Notes: a model not told the origin generated them from the letters alone. A stretch of DNA of 64,000 nucleotides from Methyloversatilis discipulorum (GCF_018780585.1 NZ_JADMJL010000017.1:81055-145054), one strand, 5' to 3'. Counted from the stretch's first letter, positions 48,295 to 56,826 are shown. Made by a program: numbers and translations.

Positions 48295-50816
48295 GTACCG
48301 CCCCAGGCCTGCGGAAACGGCACCAGTGCAACCCAGGCCGCCCACAGCGCGAGCGCGTTGTAGCCGCACAGCAGTCCGGCTACGCGCGGTTCGTAGGGCG
48401 CATGCGCGCCGACCCGTCCGCAGCGCACCCGCGCGACCTGCAGCGCGAGCACGATGGCCGCCAGCAGCAGGTGGACCAGATTGCAGCCGAGCACCACCGC
48501 GGCCGCGGCATCGCGCGCATCGACCGCGGGCACCAGTCCGGCCCCGCTCCAGGCGATTGCCAGCGCAACTGCCGCCACCACGCAGAACACGGTCGCCGCG
48601 AGCATCCCGGCAGACAGATGCCGGCTTTCGCCCCGGCGCAGGCGGCACGCCGACCCGCGAAGCACCAGCGCGGCGCCGGTCGCGCACACTGCGGCCGCGA
48701 GCAGCAGCAGCGACGCCGACGAGCCGCTCGCCCAGAGGCCGCCGTTCCTGCACAGCAGCGCCACCGCCGACGGGGGCACCACCCACAGGTAGAACCAGCC
48801 GAACAGCAGCGACAGGTAGAGCGCACCGTCGGCGACCAGTGTCAGCCCCATGCCGCGCAGCCCCGGCCCGTCGGCGGCAAGCACGTGCAGCGGCAGACCG
48901 GACGGCGCGGCGTCGCCAGGCAGCGGATGGACGCCGTTCTGCCAGGACCAGTGAAACAGTATGCAGAGCGCGGCGGCCGCGGCGATCGCCGCGGCAATGT
49001 AGATCTTCATCAGCAGCGCGATGCAGACGATGGCGATGACCGCGGCGGCGGCGAACGGCAACCAGGTATTGCCGGGCAGCACGATGACGCTGCGCGCCTC
49101 GCCGCTGACCGGATCGCACCCGAGCGTCTCCCGTCGCCCCCCGGGCGCGCCGGGTAGCAGACCCTCACCGCGCAGAAGACGACTCGCCAGATCCGGCTGG
49201 TCCCACAAGGGATGACGACTGCTCACCGTCGGCAGGCTGACGAAGTTGTATGCCGCCGGCGGCGTCGGCATCGCCCACTCGAGCGTATCCGCGCCCCACG
49301 GGTCGGGCGGCGCAGGCGGGCCGTAGCGGGCATGCAGCAGCAGGTCGGCAAGCACGCAGGCGACGCCGGCCGCCATCACGAAGGCCCCCATGGAAGACAG
49401 CAGGTTGGGCAGATCCCACCCGAGGCCGGACGCATAGGTGTGCACGCGCCGCGGCATGCCCAGCAGGCCGGTCCAGTGCATCACGAGAAAGCCGAGATTG
49501 AAGCCGATGAACACCAGCCAGAAGCCGCAGCGGCCAAGCGCAAGCGAAGGCATGCGCCCGGAGAAGTGAGGCAGCCAGTAATAGAGGCCGGCGATGAGCG
49601 GGAACAGCATGCCGCCGACCAGCACGTAGTGCAGATGGGCGACCACGAACTGGGTGTCGTGCACCTGCAGGTCGAAGGGCACCAGTGCGAGCATGACGCC
49701 GGTCAGCCCACCGGCGACGAAGATGAACAGGAAGCCGCCCAGCCACAGCATCGGCACGTGGGCCACCGGTCGGCCGCGCCACAGTGTGGCCAGCCACGAG
49801 AACACCTGCACGCCGGTGGGTATCGCCACCAGCATGCTCGACGCCGAGAAGAAGGCCTGCGACAGCAGCGGCATGCCGACTGCGAACATGTGGTGCACCC
49901 ACAGTCCGAAGCTGATGAAGCCGGTGCTGATGACGGCGACCACGACGGCGCGGTAGCCGACCGGCGGATGGCGCGCGAAAACCGGCACCAGCGTCGATAC
50001 GATGCCGGCCGCCGGCAGGAAGATGATGTAGACCTCCGGATGGCCGAACAGCCAGAACAGGTGCTGCCACAGCACCGGATCGCCGCCGCGCGTCGGATCG
50101 AAGAAGGGCAGCCCGGCCGCCCGCTCCAGCTCCAGCAGCACACTGCCGAGGATGAGCGGCGGGAAGCCGGCAATGATCATCAACGCCATGACCAGGATGT
50201 ACCAGGCGAACAGCGGCATGCGGTCGAGGCTCATGCCGGGCGCCCGCGCATACAGGATGGACACCGCCAGTTCGACACCGGCCGACACCGCCGAAATCTC
50301 GACGAAGGTGATGCCGATCAGCCAGATGTCGGTATTCGGGCCCGGGCTGTACTGCGCGCCGGTCAGCGGCGGGTACATGAACCAGCCCCCGTCGGGCGCG
50401 ACGCCGAGGAACAGGCTGGAGATCAGGATCAGGCCGCCGAACAGGTAACACCAGTAGCCGAACGCGGACAGACGCGGAAACACGAGGTCGCGCGCGCCCA
50501 GCATCTTGGGCAGCAGATAGACCGCCAGCCCCTCCATCACCGGCGTGGCGAACAGGAACATCATGACGCTGCCGTGCAGCGTGAACACCTGGGCATACAC
50601 GTCGGGCGGCATGAATACGCGGCCCGGCAGCGCCAGCTGGGCGCGCATCAGCATGGCCAGCAGGCCGCCGAACAGGAAGAAGCCCATGCCGGTGTACATG
50701 AAGCGCAGGCCGAGGGCGCCGTGACTGACCGTGACCGGTGCACGCCAGCCGCGCCCGTTCGCCCACGCCGCGTCGAGTTCCGCGTGCAGGCCTTCGGCCG
50801 GTGTCGCGCCGCTCAT
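48291..50816 (-). CDS. ctaDE: Cytochrome c oxidase subunits I and III, fused
   Basis: An 841-residue fusion. Subunit I (about 1-570) has the haem and CuB ligands: FTLHGSVMMFLF, WLFGHPEVYIIFLP (His-Tyr pair and the channel Glu of A1-type oxidases), FGLWVHHMFAVGM, and HDTQFVVAHLHYVLVGG. Subunit III (about 640-841) follows as seven hydrophobic helices. It reduces O2 to water in the inner membrane. The ATG overlaps the ctaC stop (ATGA). No haem-c domain is present. Confidence 0.93.
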   Translation of the reverse strand: MSGATPAEGLHAELDAAWANGRGWRAPVTVSHGALGLRFMYTGMGFFLFGGLLAMLMRAQLALPGRVFMPPDVYAQVFTLHGSVMMFLFATPVMEGLAVYLLPKMLGARDLVFPRLSAFGYWCYLFGGLILISSLFLGVAPDGGWFMYPPLTGAQYSPGPNTDIWLIGITFVEISAVSAGVELAVSILYARAPGMSLDRMPLFAWYILVMALMIIAGFPPLILGSVLLELERAAGLPFFDPTRGGDPVLWQHLFWLFGHPEVYIIFLPAAGIVSTLVPVFARHPPVGYRAVVVAVISTGFISFGLWVHHMFAVGMPLLSQAFFSASSMLVAIPTGVQVFSWLATLWRGRPVAHVPMLWLGGFLFIFVAGGLTGVMLALVPFDLQVHDTQFVVAHLHYVLVGGMLFPLIAGLYYWLPHFSGRMPSLALGRCGFWLVFIGFNLGFLVMHWTGLLGMPRRVHTYASGLGWDLPNLLSSMGAFVMAAGVACVLADLLLHARYGPPAPPDPWGADTLEWAMPTPPAAYNFVSLPTVSSRHPLWDQPDLASRLLRGEGLLPGAPGGRRETLGCDPVSGEARSVIVLPGNTWLPFAAAAVIAIVCIALLMKIYIAAAIAAAAALCILFHWSWQNGVHPLPGDAAPSGLPLHVLAADGPGLRGMGLTLVADGALYLSLLFGWFYLWVVPPSAVALLCRNGGLWASGSSASLLLLAAAVCATGAALVLRGSACRLRRGESRHLSAGMLAATVFCVVAAVALAIAWSGAGLVPAVDARDAAAAVVLGCNLVHLLLAAIVLALQVARVRCGRVGAHAPYEPRVAGLLCGYNALALWAAWVALVPFPQAWGGT

Positions 50817-51502
50817 CGCGCCGCCTCCATCCACGCGGCGAAGGCCTGCCGCGGCAGCACCTGTACGCGCAACCTCATGAACGCGTGGTCGATGCCGCAG
50901 TATTCGGCGCACTGCCCGTGGTACTCGCCCGGCGTGTCGGCACGCAGGCGCAGCCGGTGGAGACGGCCGGGTACCGCGTCCATCTTGCCGCCGAGGCGGG
51001 GAATCCAGAACGAGTGGATCACGTCGGCGCTGCCGATCCGGATCTCGACCACCTCGCCCGCCGGCAGATAGAGCGTGTCGATCAGGCGCAAGCCGTTGTC
51101 GGGGTAATGCACGTCCCACTGCCACTGCCGCGCGGTCACCTCTATCGTCAGCGTCGGCGGGCTGGCGTCGGCATAGGCCATGCGCTGCCCGGCGGGAATG
51201 CCCCAGGCAAGCAGCGCAGCGATGCTCGCGCCGGGCAGCAGCACGCCACCGAACAGCAGCCAGCGCAGGCCCGAGGATTGCTGACCCGTGCGTGCGGCGG
51301 TCGGCGAACGGCGGCTGGCGCAGAGCCACAGCCCGCACACCAGCGCCCACACCGGCACCGCGACGAGCAGCATCCACCACCACAACAGGGCCGCTTCGCG
51401 CGCAGCCGGCCCCGCCGGGTCGAGGACCGACAGCGGTCCCTCGACCGCCGCGGCAACCGCGGGCAGCAGGCCTGCGCACAACAGCAATTTTCGCCCCAGC
51501 AC
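50813..51502 (-). CDS. ctaC: Cytochrome c oxidase subunit II (CuA)
   Basis: About 229 residues: an N-terminal signal or membrane segment (LLLCAGLLPAVAAAVEG), SVLDPAGPAAREAALLWWWMLLV, a second membrane helix, then the cupredoxin domain with the full CuA site HGQCAEYCGIDHAFM (C-x3-C-x3-H-x2-M). It accepts electrons from cytochrome c. There is no C-terminal CxxCH, so it is not a caa3-type subunit with its own haem c. The start is uncertain: GTG at 51502 is my choice, with no clear ribosome site. Confidence 0.88.
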   Translation of the reverse strand: MLGRKLLLCAGLLPAVAAAVEGPLSVLDPAGPAAREAALLWWWMLLVAVPVWALVCGLWLCASRRSPTAARTGQQSSGLRWLLFGGVLLPGASIAALLAWGIPAGQRMAYADASPPTLTIEVTARQWQWDVHYPDNGLRLIDTLYLPAGEVVEIRIGSADVIHSFWIPRLGGKMDAVPGRLHRLRLRADTPGEYHGQCAEYCGIDHAFMRLRVQVLPRQAFAAWMEAAR

Positions 51503-51514
51503 GAGGATGACCGG

Positions 51515-52084
51515 ATGACCGCACCGCTTCCGCCCGCTCCCCCCATAGACACCCGTCACCACGCGCCGGACGCGACACTGCCGGACGGCACACCGGACCG
51601 ACTGCCGTCCGGATCGCCGGAGCCGATACACAGCCTTGCGGCCCTCGGCAAACATCCGCTGCATCCGATGCTCATCCACATTCCGGTGGCCGCCCTGCTC
51701 GGGCTGGTCGCCACCGACCTCGCGTGGCTGTACACCCGCGACCCGTTCTGGATGCGCGCCGGCATCTGGCTCGCCGGTGTCGGCGCCGGGGGCGGCTGGC
51801 TTGCCAGCGCGGTCGGCCTGATCGACCTGCTGGCGGTGCGGCGCATCCGCGAGAAGATCAGCGCCTGGGCACACGCGCTGGCCGCCGTCATGCTGCTTTC
51901 GCTCGCCACCTGCAACTGGCTTCTGCGCTTCGCCGGCGAACATGCGCGACAGCCCGAGACGGCGCTGGCGCTGTCGCTCGGCAGCGCGGCCGCAACCGGT
52001 CTCGCCGCCTGGCTCGGCGGGCGACTGGTGTACGAGCACGCGGTCGGCGTCGCGCACCGGATCGCGCCGGCCGAAGATCATTGA
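51515..52084 (+). CDS. DUF2231 membrane protein
   Basis: A 189-residue protein. A Pro-rich N-terminal 40 residues precede the family signature GKHPLHPMLIHIPVAALLGLVATDLAW, then three more membrane segments (about 80-105, 115-135, 150-170). Function unknown; the His-rich motif in the first helix could bind haem or metal. It is divergent from ctaC, with only 12 bases between the start codons, and has a GAGGA site. Confidence 0.82.
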   Translation: MTAPLPPAPPIDTRHHAPDATLPDGTPDRLPSGSPEPIHSLAALGKHPLHPMLIHIPVAALLGLVATDLAWLYTRDPFWMRAGIWLAGVGAGGGWLASAVGLIDLLAVRRIREKISAWAHALAAVMLLSLATCNWLLRFAGEHARQPETALALSLGSAAATGLAAWLGGRLVYEHAVGVAHRIAPAEDH

Positions 52085-52117
52085 AAGGACGGCAGCGACA
52101 ACGGACATCTCCTGATC

Positions 52118-52519
52118 TCAGACGGGCTTGGCGAGCGCCAGCCAGAAGGTGGCGCCGACCAGCAGCACGGTCAGCACGCCGACGGCCGAGGCATGGCGCC
52201 CGGAAGGCGGCGCAACCTGCTCGGCGCGCAGGATCATCAGGCCGGACACCAGGTGACAGAGCACGACGCCGGCCACCAGGCAGAGCTTGAGCACCAGCCA
52301 CGGTGCGATGATCGTGTCGGCGACGAAAAGCGCGGTGCCGCTCACGATGGCGAGCAGCGCAGCCGGCGTCGCACCGGCGACGAACACCAGACGTGCGAAG
52401 CGCAGGTGCAGCAGCACACCGTCGCGCCCCGCCAGCGCGTGCAGCAGCGCGGGCAGGTAGAGCAGCACACCGGTCCAGCAGATCAATGCGCCCAGATGGA
52501 CAGCCTTCAGCAGCAGCAC
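52118..52519 (-). CDS. CopD-like membrane protein
   Basis: A 133-residue protein with four hydrophobic segments and the early motif LLLKAVHLGALICWTGVLLYLPALL, then GTALFVADTIIAPWLVLKLCLVAGVVLCHLVSG, as in the CopD (copper-resistance, DUF) domain. It may help deliver copper to, or protect, the oxidase encoded next door. It starts with GTG at 52519 with a GGAG site. I see no -24/-12 promoter for it. Confidence 0.75.
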   Translation of the reverse strand: MLLLKAVHLGALICWTGVLLYLPALLHALAGRDGVLLHLRFARLVFVAGATPAALLAIVSGTALFVADTIIAPWLVLKLCLVAGVVLCHLVSGLMILRAEQVAPPSGRHASAVGVLTVLLVGATFWLALAKPV

Positions 52520-52580
52520 GCGCCCTCTCCTTGTCGGCCGGCGAGCGAGGCTGCCGGCCGATCAGCGATCCGGCGTCCGG

Positions 52581-52898
52581 TCAGGGAGCAGGCTTGATGC
52601 GGATGTCGTTCTTCACCCCGGTCACGCCGGGCACGCTGCGGGCGCGCTCGACCGCGCGTGCCGCTTCCGCCTCGGACGACACGAAGCCGCTCAGCTGGAC
52701 CACGCCGCGATAGGTCTCAACCGTCACCTCGCGCGCCTTGACCTGATCGTCCTCGATCAGTCGTGCCTTCACCCGCGTGCTGATGGTCGCGTCGTCGATG
52801 TACTCACCGGTCGACTTTCCGCCTCCTGATGCCGAGCAGCCGCCCAGGGCGACCAGCAGTGCAGCGACGGCCAGCAAGGTTTGTCCGTTCTTCTTCAT
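52581..52898 (-). CDS. BON-domain lipoprotein
   Basis: A 105-residue protein with a lipoprotein signal (LLAVAALLVALGGCSAS, lipobox Cys near residue 21) and one BON domain (DDATISTRVKARLIEDDQVKAREVTVETYRGVVQLSGFVSSEAEAARAVERA), like OsmY or DolP halves. Probably outer-membrane anchored and bound to lipid. I start at the MKKNGQT Met (52898), which has a GAGGA site; an earlier in-frame ATG at 52934 lies before that site. Confidence 0.85.
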   Translation of the reverse strand: MKKNGQTLLAVAALLVALGGCSASGGGKSTGEYIDDATISTRVKARLIEDDQVKAREVTVETYRGVVQLSGFVSSEAEAARAVERARSVPGVTGVKNDIRIKPAP

Positions 52899-52930
52899 CG
52901 TGAGAATCCTCAGGTTGGAAAACTGCAGGG

Positions 52931-53290
52931 TCATGAAGAGGGGGCGGTCGGCCGCAGTGCGTTGATCACGACGCGCACGCCGTCGACCTTGCGCACGACG
53001 CTGTCGGCGCGCGTGATTTGCTCCGCCGGCACGACGCCGTTCAGCTTCACCTCACCTTCACGCACGGTGACGATCATCGAATCGGTGTGCAGGCTGCTGT
53101 CCTGGCGCAGCGCCTCGACCACGCGCGTCTTCAGCACGCCATCGGCAGGTGCCGGCACAGCCGCCGCGGTGGCCGGCCGGGAAGGTTCGAGCACGGTTGC
53201 GCTGTCGGCCGGCGGTGCTTCCGGTCGCTCGCCGCAGCCGGCGAATGCCAGTGCGGCAAGGACCGCGACAAGAATGGAATGGACCTTCAT
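52931..53290 (-). CDS. BON-domain lipoprotein
   Basis: A 119-residue protein with a lipoprotein signal (ILVAVLAALAFAGCGER, Cys near 19), a Pro/Ala-rich linker and a single BON domain (LKTRVVEALRQDSSLHTDSMIVTVREGEVKLNGVVPAEQITRADSVVRKV). It is paralogous in layout to the gene that follows (52581-52898), from which 32 bases separate it. A GAGGAG site lies 9 bases before the ATG, 12 bases after the DUF1328 stop, so the three are probably one transcript. Confidence 0.85.
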   Translation of the reverse strand: MKVHSILVAVLAALAFAGCGERPEAPPADSATVLEPSRPATAAAVPAPADGVLKTRVVEALRQDSSLHTDSMIVTVREGEVKLNGVVPAEQITRADSVVRKVDGVRVVINALRPTAPSS

Positions 53291-53302
53291 TCGTAATCTC
53301 CT

Positions 53303-53461
53303 CTACTGCAGGACGCCGAACACCAGCGAAACGACGAAGAGGATCAGGAAGATATAGACCAGCAGACGGGCGATACCCGCCGCACCTGAGGCGATGCCGC
53401 CGAAACCGAACAGGCCGGCGACGATCGCGATCACCAGGAAAATGGCTGCGTAATAAAGCAT
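53303..53461 (-). CDS. DUF1328 (YtjA-type) small membrane protein
   Basis: A 52-residue protein I read directly: two hydrophobic segments, [20 protein letters not shown] and [18 protein letters not shown], separated by [11 protein letters not shown]. This is the complete DUF1328/YtjA family pattern. Function unknown; homologues are stress-induced in many proteobacteria. It has a GGAG ribosome site, and a candidate -24/-12 promoter lies 46 bases upstream. First gene of a transcript with the two BON lipoproteins. Confidence 0.88.
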   Translation of the reverse strand: MLYYAAIFLVIAIVAGLFGFGGIASGAAGIARLLVYIFLILFVVSLVFGVLQ

Positions 53462-53506
53462 GATCACTCCGTTCCGCTGTCGGCTCGCGCCTGGGCCCTC
53501 CGCCGA

Positions 53507-53521
53507 GCAATCCGCATACCT
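53507..53521 (-). promoter_or_regulatory. Candidate sigma-54 promoter of DUF1328 and the BON lipoproteins
   Basis: Minus strand: AGGTAT-GCGGA-TTGC. GG and TTGC are intact with the right spacing, but the rest of the -24 box is weak (TAT for CAC). The start site would be near 53495, 34 bases before the ATG at 53461. Confidence 0.42.
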
Positions 53522-53615
53522 GCCGTGCAGCCCGCGACCGGGCGAACGCCGTCGCTCCGGGCGGAACCGCGGTGAAAAATTTGCGCGCCGGTGTAAGCCT
53601 TACCGGCGCCCGGGC

Positions 53616-54062
53616 TCAGTGATGGGCAGGCGCGCTGCGGCCGGCGGACTGTTGCGGCGACGAGATGCCGCATACCATTTCGCCGGCCGGGCCTGCGCCT
53701 TCGCAGTTCGCGATGTCGGCCAGCGCGACGATGCCGACCAGACGCTTGTCGCGATTCAGGACCACCAGCCGATGAAGCTGGATGTCGCCCATGTTCTGCG
53801 CGACGTGCGACACGTCCTCGTCGTCGAAGCAGTACTTCACCGCCTTGCTCATGACCTGACCGACCTCGGTCGTTGCCGCCTTGCCGATGGCGACCGCCCG
53901 GATTGCGATGTCCCGATCGGTGATCATGCCGACCAGCCGTCCGTTGTCGCCCACCGGAAGCGAACCGACATTGCACTCCGCCATCATTCGCGCCGCGTCC
54001 TGGATGCTCTGGTGCGAGTCCACCAGCTTCACGTCGCTTGTCATCGCTTCACGCACTTGCAT
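53616..54062 (-). CDS. CBS-domain pair protein
   Basis: A 148-residue protein made of two CBS motifs: VREAMTSDVKLVDSHQSIQDAARMM with VGSLPVGDNGRLVGMITDRDIAIR, then VMSKAVKYCFDDEDVSHVAQNM with HRLVVLNRDKRLVGIVALADIA. CBS pairs bind adenosine nucleotides and act as energy sensors. A Ser/Ala/His-rich tail follows. It has an AAGGAG site and its own -24/-12 promoter; no obvious partner enzyme is fused or adjacent. Confidence 0.9.
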   Translation of the reverse strand: MQVREAMTSDVKLVDSHQSIQDAARMMAECNVGSLPVGDNGRLVGMITDRDIAIRAVAIGKAATTEVGQVMSKAVKYCFDDEDVSHVAQNMGDIQLHRLVVLNRDKRLVGIVALADIANCEGAGPAGEMVCGISSPQQSAGRSAPAHH

Positions 54063-54121
54063 GTCCTGTCTCCTTCAGTGAATGGGTTGACGCAGTTCCT
54101 TGCCTGCACGCCCTCCGGCCT

Positions 54122-54136
54122 GCAAGCACGATGCCC
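54122..54136 (-). promoter_or_regulatory. Sigma-54 promoter of the CBS-domain gene
   Basis: Minus strand: GGGCAT-CGTGC-TTGC, followed by A (TTGCA). Two mismatches to TGGCAC-N5-TTGC. The start site would be near 54110, 48 bases before the ATG at 54062. Confidence 0.65.
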
Positions 54137-54146
54137 GGCACCGCCG

Positions 54147-54161
54147 GGGCACGCCGCTTGC
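54147..54161 (+). promoter_or_regulatory. Sigma-54 promoter of the proline-rich protein / SDR pair
   Basis: GGGCAC-GCCGC-TTGC, one mismatch to the consensus. The start site would be near 54173, 20 bases before the ATG at 54193. Its -24 box is only 10 bases from that of the opposite promoter, so the two are back to back. Confidence 0.7.
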
Positions 54162-54192
54162 GCATACGCCGGTCCATTCCACGGAGGACACG

Positions 54193-54471
54193 ATGATGAG
54201 AAAGCCTGTGCCCCACGACGTCGGCATCCGCAGATACGCACACCAGCCCGACCCGGCGCCTCCCGTGCCGGGAGAGCCCCCGCCCGGGCAACCACCGCAG
54301 CCGCCGCAGCCGCTTCCCGACCCGAATCCGGTGATCGATCCGTCACCCGGCAACAGTCCGGTGCGCGAGCCGGTGCCGACGCCCGAACCGGAGCGTGTCG
54401 TCGTCATCGCCCGCGGCCCGCTCTTCCTGCGGCCGTTGCATGCCGACCTGCCGGCGGCGGCCTCCACATGA
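54193..54471 (+). CDS. Small proline-rich protein
   Basis: A 92-residue protein (91 if the second of two adjacent ATGs is used). About residues 18-65 are dominated by Pro with Gly, Gln, Asp and Glu, so extended and unstructured. The end (ERVVVIARGPLFLRPLHADL) is more hydrophobic. No signal peptide or known domain. A GGAGG site precedes the ATGs. Its stop overlaps the SDR ATG (ATGA), so it is probably expressed with it. Confidence 0.6.
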   Translation: MMRKPVPHDVGIRRYAHQPDPAPPVPGEPPPGQPPQPPQPLPDPNPVIDPSPGNSPVREPVPTPEPERVVVIARGPLFLRPLHADLPAAAST

Positions 54472-55421
54472 CTGACCGCCTCGTGCTGAAGCCGGTCGCC
54501 GAACAGGTGATCGTGGTGACCGGCGGCTCCAGCGGTATCGGCCTGGCGACCGCGCGGATGGCGGCGCAGCGCGGCGCCCGAGTGGTGATCGCTGCGCGCG
54601 ATGGCGCCGCGCTCGACGCGATTGCCAACAAGTTCCGCGAGGTCGGCCACGCGGTGACACCGGTCGTCGCCGACGTCGGACATCTGGACGAAGTGCGCCG
54701 GATCGCCCGCGCGGCGATCGATGCGCATGGTGGTTTCGACACCTGGATCAACAACGCCGGCGTAGCGATATTCGGCGGGCACGCCGACGTACCGCTGGCC
54801 GACATGCGCCGACTGTTCGAGACCAACTTCTGGGGTGTCGTGCATGGCTGCGTCGTCGCGCTCGAGACGCTGAAGGACCGCGGCGGTGCGCTGATCAATG
54901 TCGGCAGCGAGGCGAGCGACGCCGGCCTGCCGCTGCAGGCGGCCTATGCGGCGTCGAAGCACGCGGTGCGGGGCTACACCGATTCGCTGCGCGCCGAACT
55001 CGAAGCCGAGGGGGCGCCGGTTTCACTGACCCTGGTGAGGCCGGCCTCGGTCGATACGCCGCTGCCCCGTCACGCGGCGAACTTCATGGACGTCGAGCCG
55101 CAACTGCCCGGGCCGGTGTACGCACCGGACGTGGTGGCCGAAGCGCTGCTGTACGCGGCCACGCAGCCACGCCGCGACATCTACGTCGGCGCGCCGGCGC
55201 GTCTGCTGTCCGCCGGCAGCTTCATGCTGCCCCGCGCCGCCGACCTCTATTCCGCGCGCGTTCTGCTGCGCCAGCAGCGCAGCGGCCAGGCCGCCGCCGG
55301 CCACCGCCGCGGTGCACTGCACGCGCCCTGCGGCGACGATGGCGACGAACGCGGAGGGGGACAGGGCCGGGTGCGCGAGTACAGCTTCTATACGCTGCTG
55401 TCGAGGCGTGGCGGCCGCTGA
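54468..55421 (+). CDS. Short-chain dehydrogenase/reductase (317 residues)
   Basis: An SDR with NAD(P) loop TGGSSGIGLATARMAA near residue 20, NNAG near 95, the catalytic Ser region INVGSEASDAGLP, and YAASKHAV near 160. An extra C-terminal tail of about 70 residues, basic and Gly-rich, distinguishes it from minimal SDRs. The substrate cannot be read. Such SDRs are frequent in stress clusters, possibly detoxifying aldehydes or quinones. Confidence 0.85.
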   Translation: MTDRLVLKPVAEQVIVVTGGSSGIGLATARMAAQRGARVVIAARDGAALDAIANKFREVGHAVTPVVADVGHLDEVRRIARAAIDAHGGFDTWINNAGVAIFGGHADVPLADMRRLFETNFWGVVHGCVVALETLKDRGGALINVGSEASDAGLPLQAAYAASKHAVRGYTDSLRAELEAEGAPVSLTLVRPASVDTPLPRHAANFMDVEPQLPGPVYAPDVVAEALLYAATQPRRDIYVGAPARLLSAGSFMLPRAADLYSARVLLRQQRSGQAAAGHRRGALHAPCGDDGDERGGGQGRVREYSFYTLLSRRGGR

Positions 55422-55454
55422 GGCGTGGGCCGCCGCCAGGCCCCCTTGCAAGGT

Positions 55455-55979
55455 TCAGGCAACCCAGTAGGGGCGACATCCGAAGAACTCGTGCAGTTGC
55501 TGCACCCAGTCGCCGTCGGCATCCGGGACACGCCCGTTGTCCAGCGCCGGCGCCATACCGAGCGTGTCGGCTGTGTACGGCAGATGCAGCGGCCCGTCGG
55601 ACAGATGGGCGGCGACCACCGACCACGGAATGGCACGCGGCCCGTCGATCAGGCCGGGCAGCGGCGTCAGCACGAGATAGGCAAGCCGCCCGGAATGCGG
55701 GTCGGCCAGCACGCCACCGACGTGGCCCAGCGTCGTGTCCGCCGGTCCGAGCACGGTCGCGCCGACCAGCGCCGTCAGATCGAGCAGACCGGACGACGCC
55801 GGTGCGGGGCGATCTCCGCCGCCGCCGGCGTCGCGACCCACGCTCGTCGCACTGCCCGGCAGCGCATCGCCCCCACCGTCCGGCGGGTCGCTGCCGATCG
55901 ACGTCGTCTCGCCCGCCTCGGGCGGCTGCGTGGGTCCGTGGCCGGCGGGGCCACCACCCGGAGATCCGGACTGCGTCAT
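55455..55979 (-). CDS. PRC-barrel-like protein with disordered N-terminus
   Basis: A 174-residue protein. Residues 1 to about 62 are Gly/Pro/Asp-rich and disordered. Residues about 65-150 look like a PRC-barrel (LVGATVLGPADTTLGHVGGVLADPHSGRLAYLVLTPLPG, then RAIPWSVVAAHLSDGPLHLP), with the IPW motif also found in the protein at 56-490. It starts 2 bases after the upstream membrane-protein stop, so the two are an operon. Confidence 0.78.
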   Translation of the reverse strand: MTQSGSPGGGPAGHGPTQPPEAGETTSIGSDPPDGGGDALPGSATSVGRDAGGGGDRPAPASSGLLDLTALVGATVLGPADTTLGHVGGVLADPHSGRLAYLVLTPLPGLIDGPRAIPWSVVAAHLSDGPLHLPYTADTLGMAPALDNGRVPDADGDWVQQLHEFFGCRPYWVA

Positions 55980-55981
55980 GC

Positions 55982-56773
55982 TCAGCCCCGCATATGCGAC
56001 GGCTGCCCGTCGCCGTACACGGTTGCCCGCATTGTCTGCACGCGCGGAAGGGAGCGCTTGCGCGTGCTGCGCGCACCCAGCGCGCCGCCGGCCGCGGCGG
56101 ACAGCAAGGACAGGAGGATCGCCACGCTGAGCCAGGTGCTGACGATGGACGCGGCCTTCGCCGCGTCGGTCAGGCCCTCGGCGGTGCGCGTGCCGTCCGG
56201 GCCGAGCATGGCCATCGCTTCGTCCACCGCCTGTTGCGCCTGTTCGTCGGCGAGCCCGAAGCGATCGCGCATCAGCGCCACCGCACCTTCACGGTCGCCG
56301 GCATTGACGCGGTCGATGAGCTGGCCGATCGACGACGGGGCCGCCCCCTCGGCCACCGCTGCGGAGCGAACCGAGGCGACGCCAAAAGCGCCGGTGACCG
56401 CGTTGCCGGTCAGCGAACCGGTCAGGATGGCGAAGAACAGCATGGTCGCCCCCCAGGACACGATGCCGTGCAGCAAGCCGTCCGAGCCACGCTTGAGCGC
56501 ACAGCAGCGCGCCGCCACATAGCCGCCGACAAAGGCGGATACCAGCATGTTGAAGGTGTTCCAGCTTGCTGCGACCATCGAGATACTGCCGCCGTCCGGG
56601 CGTTCGCCGGTGCCGTACACGGCAAAACCGGCGGCAATGCCGATCAGCATCATCAGCAGATGGGCGGACAGCCCTACCGCCAGTCCCGCGAAGATTGCGC
56701 TCCAGTGTATGCCGCTGTGCGGCGGCATCGCCTCGGCCCCGAACTGAATCGATTCAACGGTTCTTGTTTCCAT
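55982..56773 (-). CDS. Multi-pass membrane protein (PhnA-like)
   Basis: A 263-residue protein with about four membrane segments: WSAIFAGLAVGLSAHLLMMLIGIAAGF, MLVSAFVGGYVAARCCALKRG, GIVSWGATMLFFAILTG, and near residues 205-230. Proteins of this kind are sometimes named PhnA-like, without known function. A soluble helical stretch (about 140-195) lies between the third and fourth segments. I start at 56773, where an AAGGAG site precedes the ATG. A -24/-12 promoter and a 5' stem-loop lie upstream. Confidence 0.75.
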   Translation of the reverse strand: METRTVESIQFGAEAMPPHSGIHWSAIFAGLAVGLSAHLLMMLIGIAAGFAVYGTGERPDGGSISMVAASWNTFNMLVSAFVGGYVAARCCALKRGSDGLLHGIVSWGATMLFFAILTGSLTGNAVTGAFGVASVRSAAVAEGAAPSSIGQLIDRVNAGDREGAVALMRDRFGLADEQAQQAVDEAMAMLGPDGTRTAEGLTDAAKAASIVSTWLSVAILLSLLSAAAGGALGARSTRKRSLPRVQTMRATVYGDGQPSHMRG

Positions 56774-56800
56774 GACTCGCTCCTTGCGATTGGGATGGGA

Positions 56801-56816
56801 TGCCCCGACAGGGGCA
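56801..56816 (-). other. Stem-loop at the predicted 5' end of the membrane-protein mRNA
   Basis: TGCCCC-GACA-GGGGCA, a perfect 6-bp stem with a 4-base loop. The sigma-54 start site predicted from 56827-56841 falls at about 56815, so the transcript would begin inside or right at this hairpin. Such 5' stems can protect mRNA from decay. Confidence 0.45.
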
Positions 56817-56826
56817 GCCCATTCAT

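Noticed and set aside
51484..51498. TGGGGC-GAAAA-TTGC (minus strand) as a sigma-54 promoter for ctaC
   Set aside because: GG-N10-GC is kept but the -24 box is poor, and the site lies inside the most likely ctaC start region, so it could not drive that start. A weak plus-strand match at 51461-51475 (GGGCAG-CAGGC-CTGC) for the DUF2231 gene is also left out.
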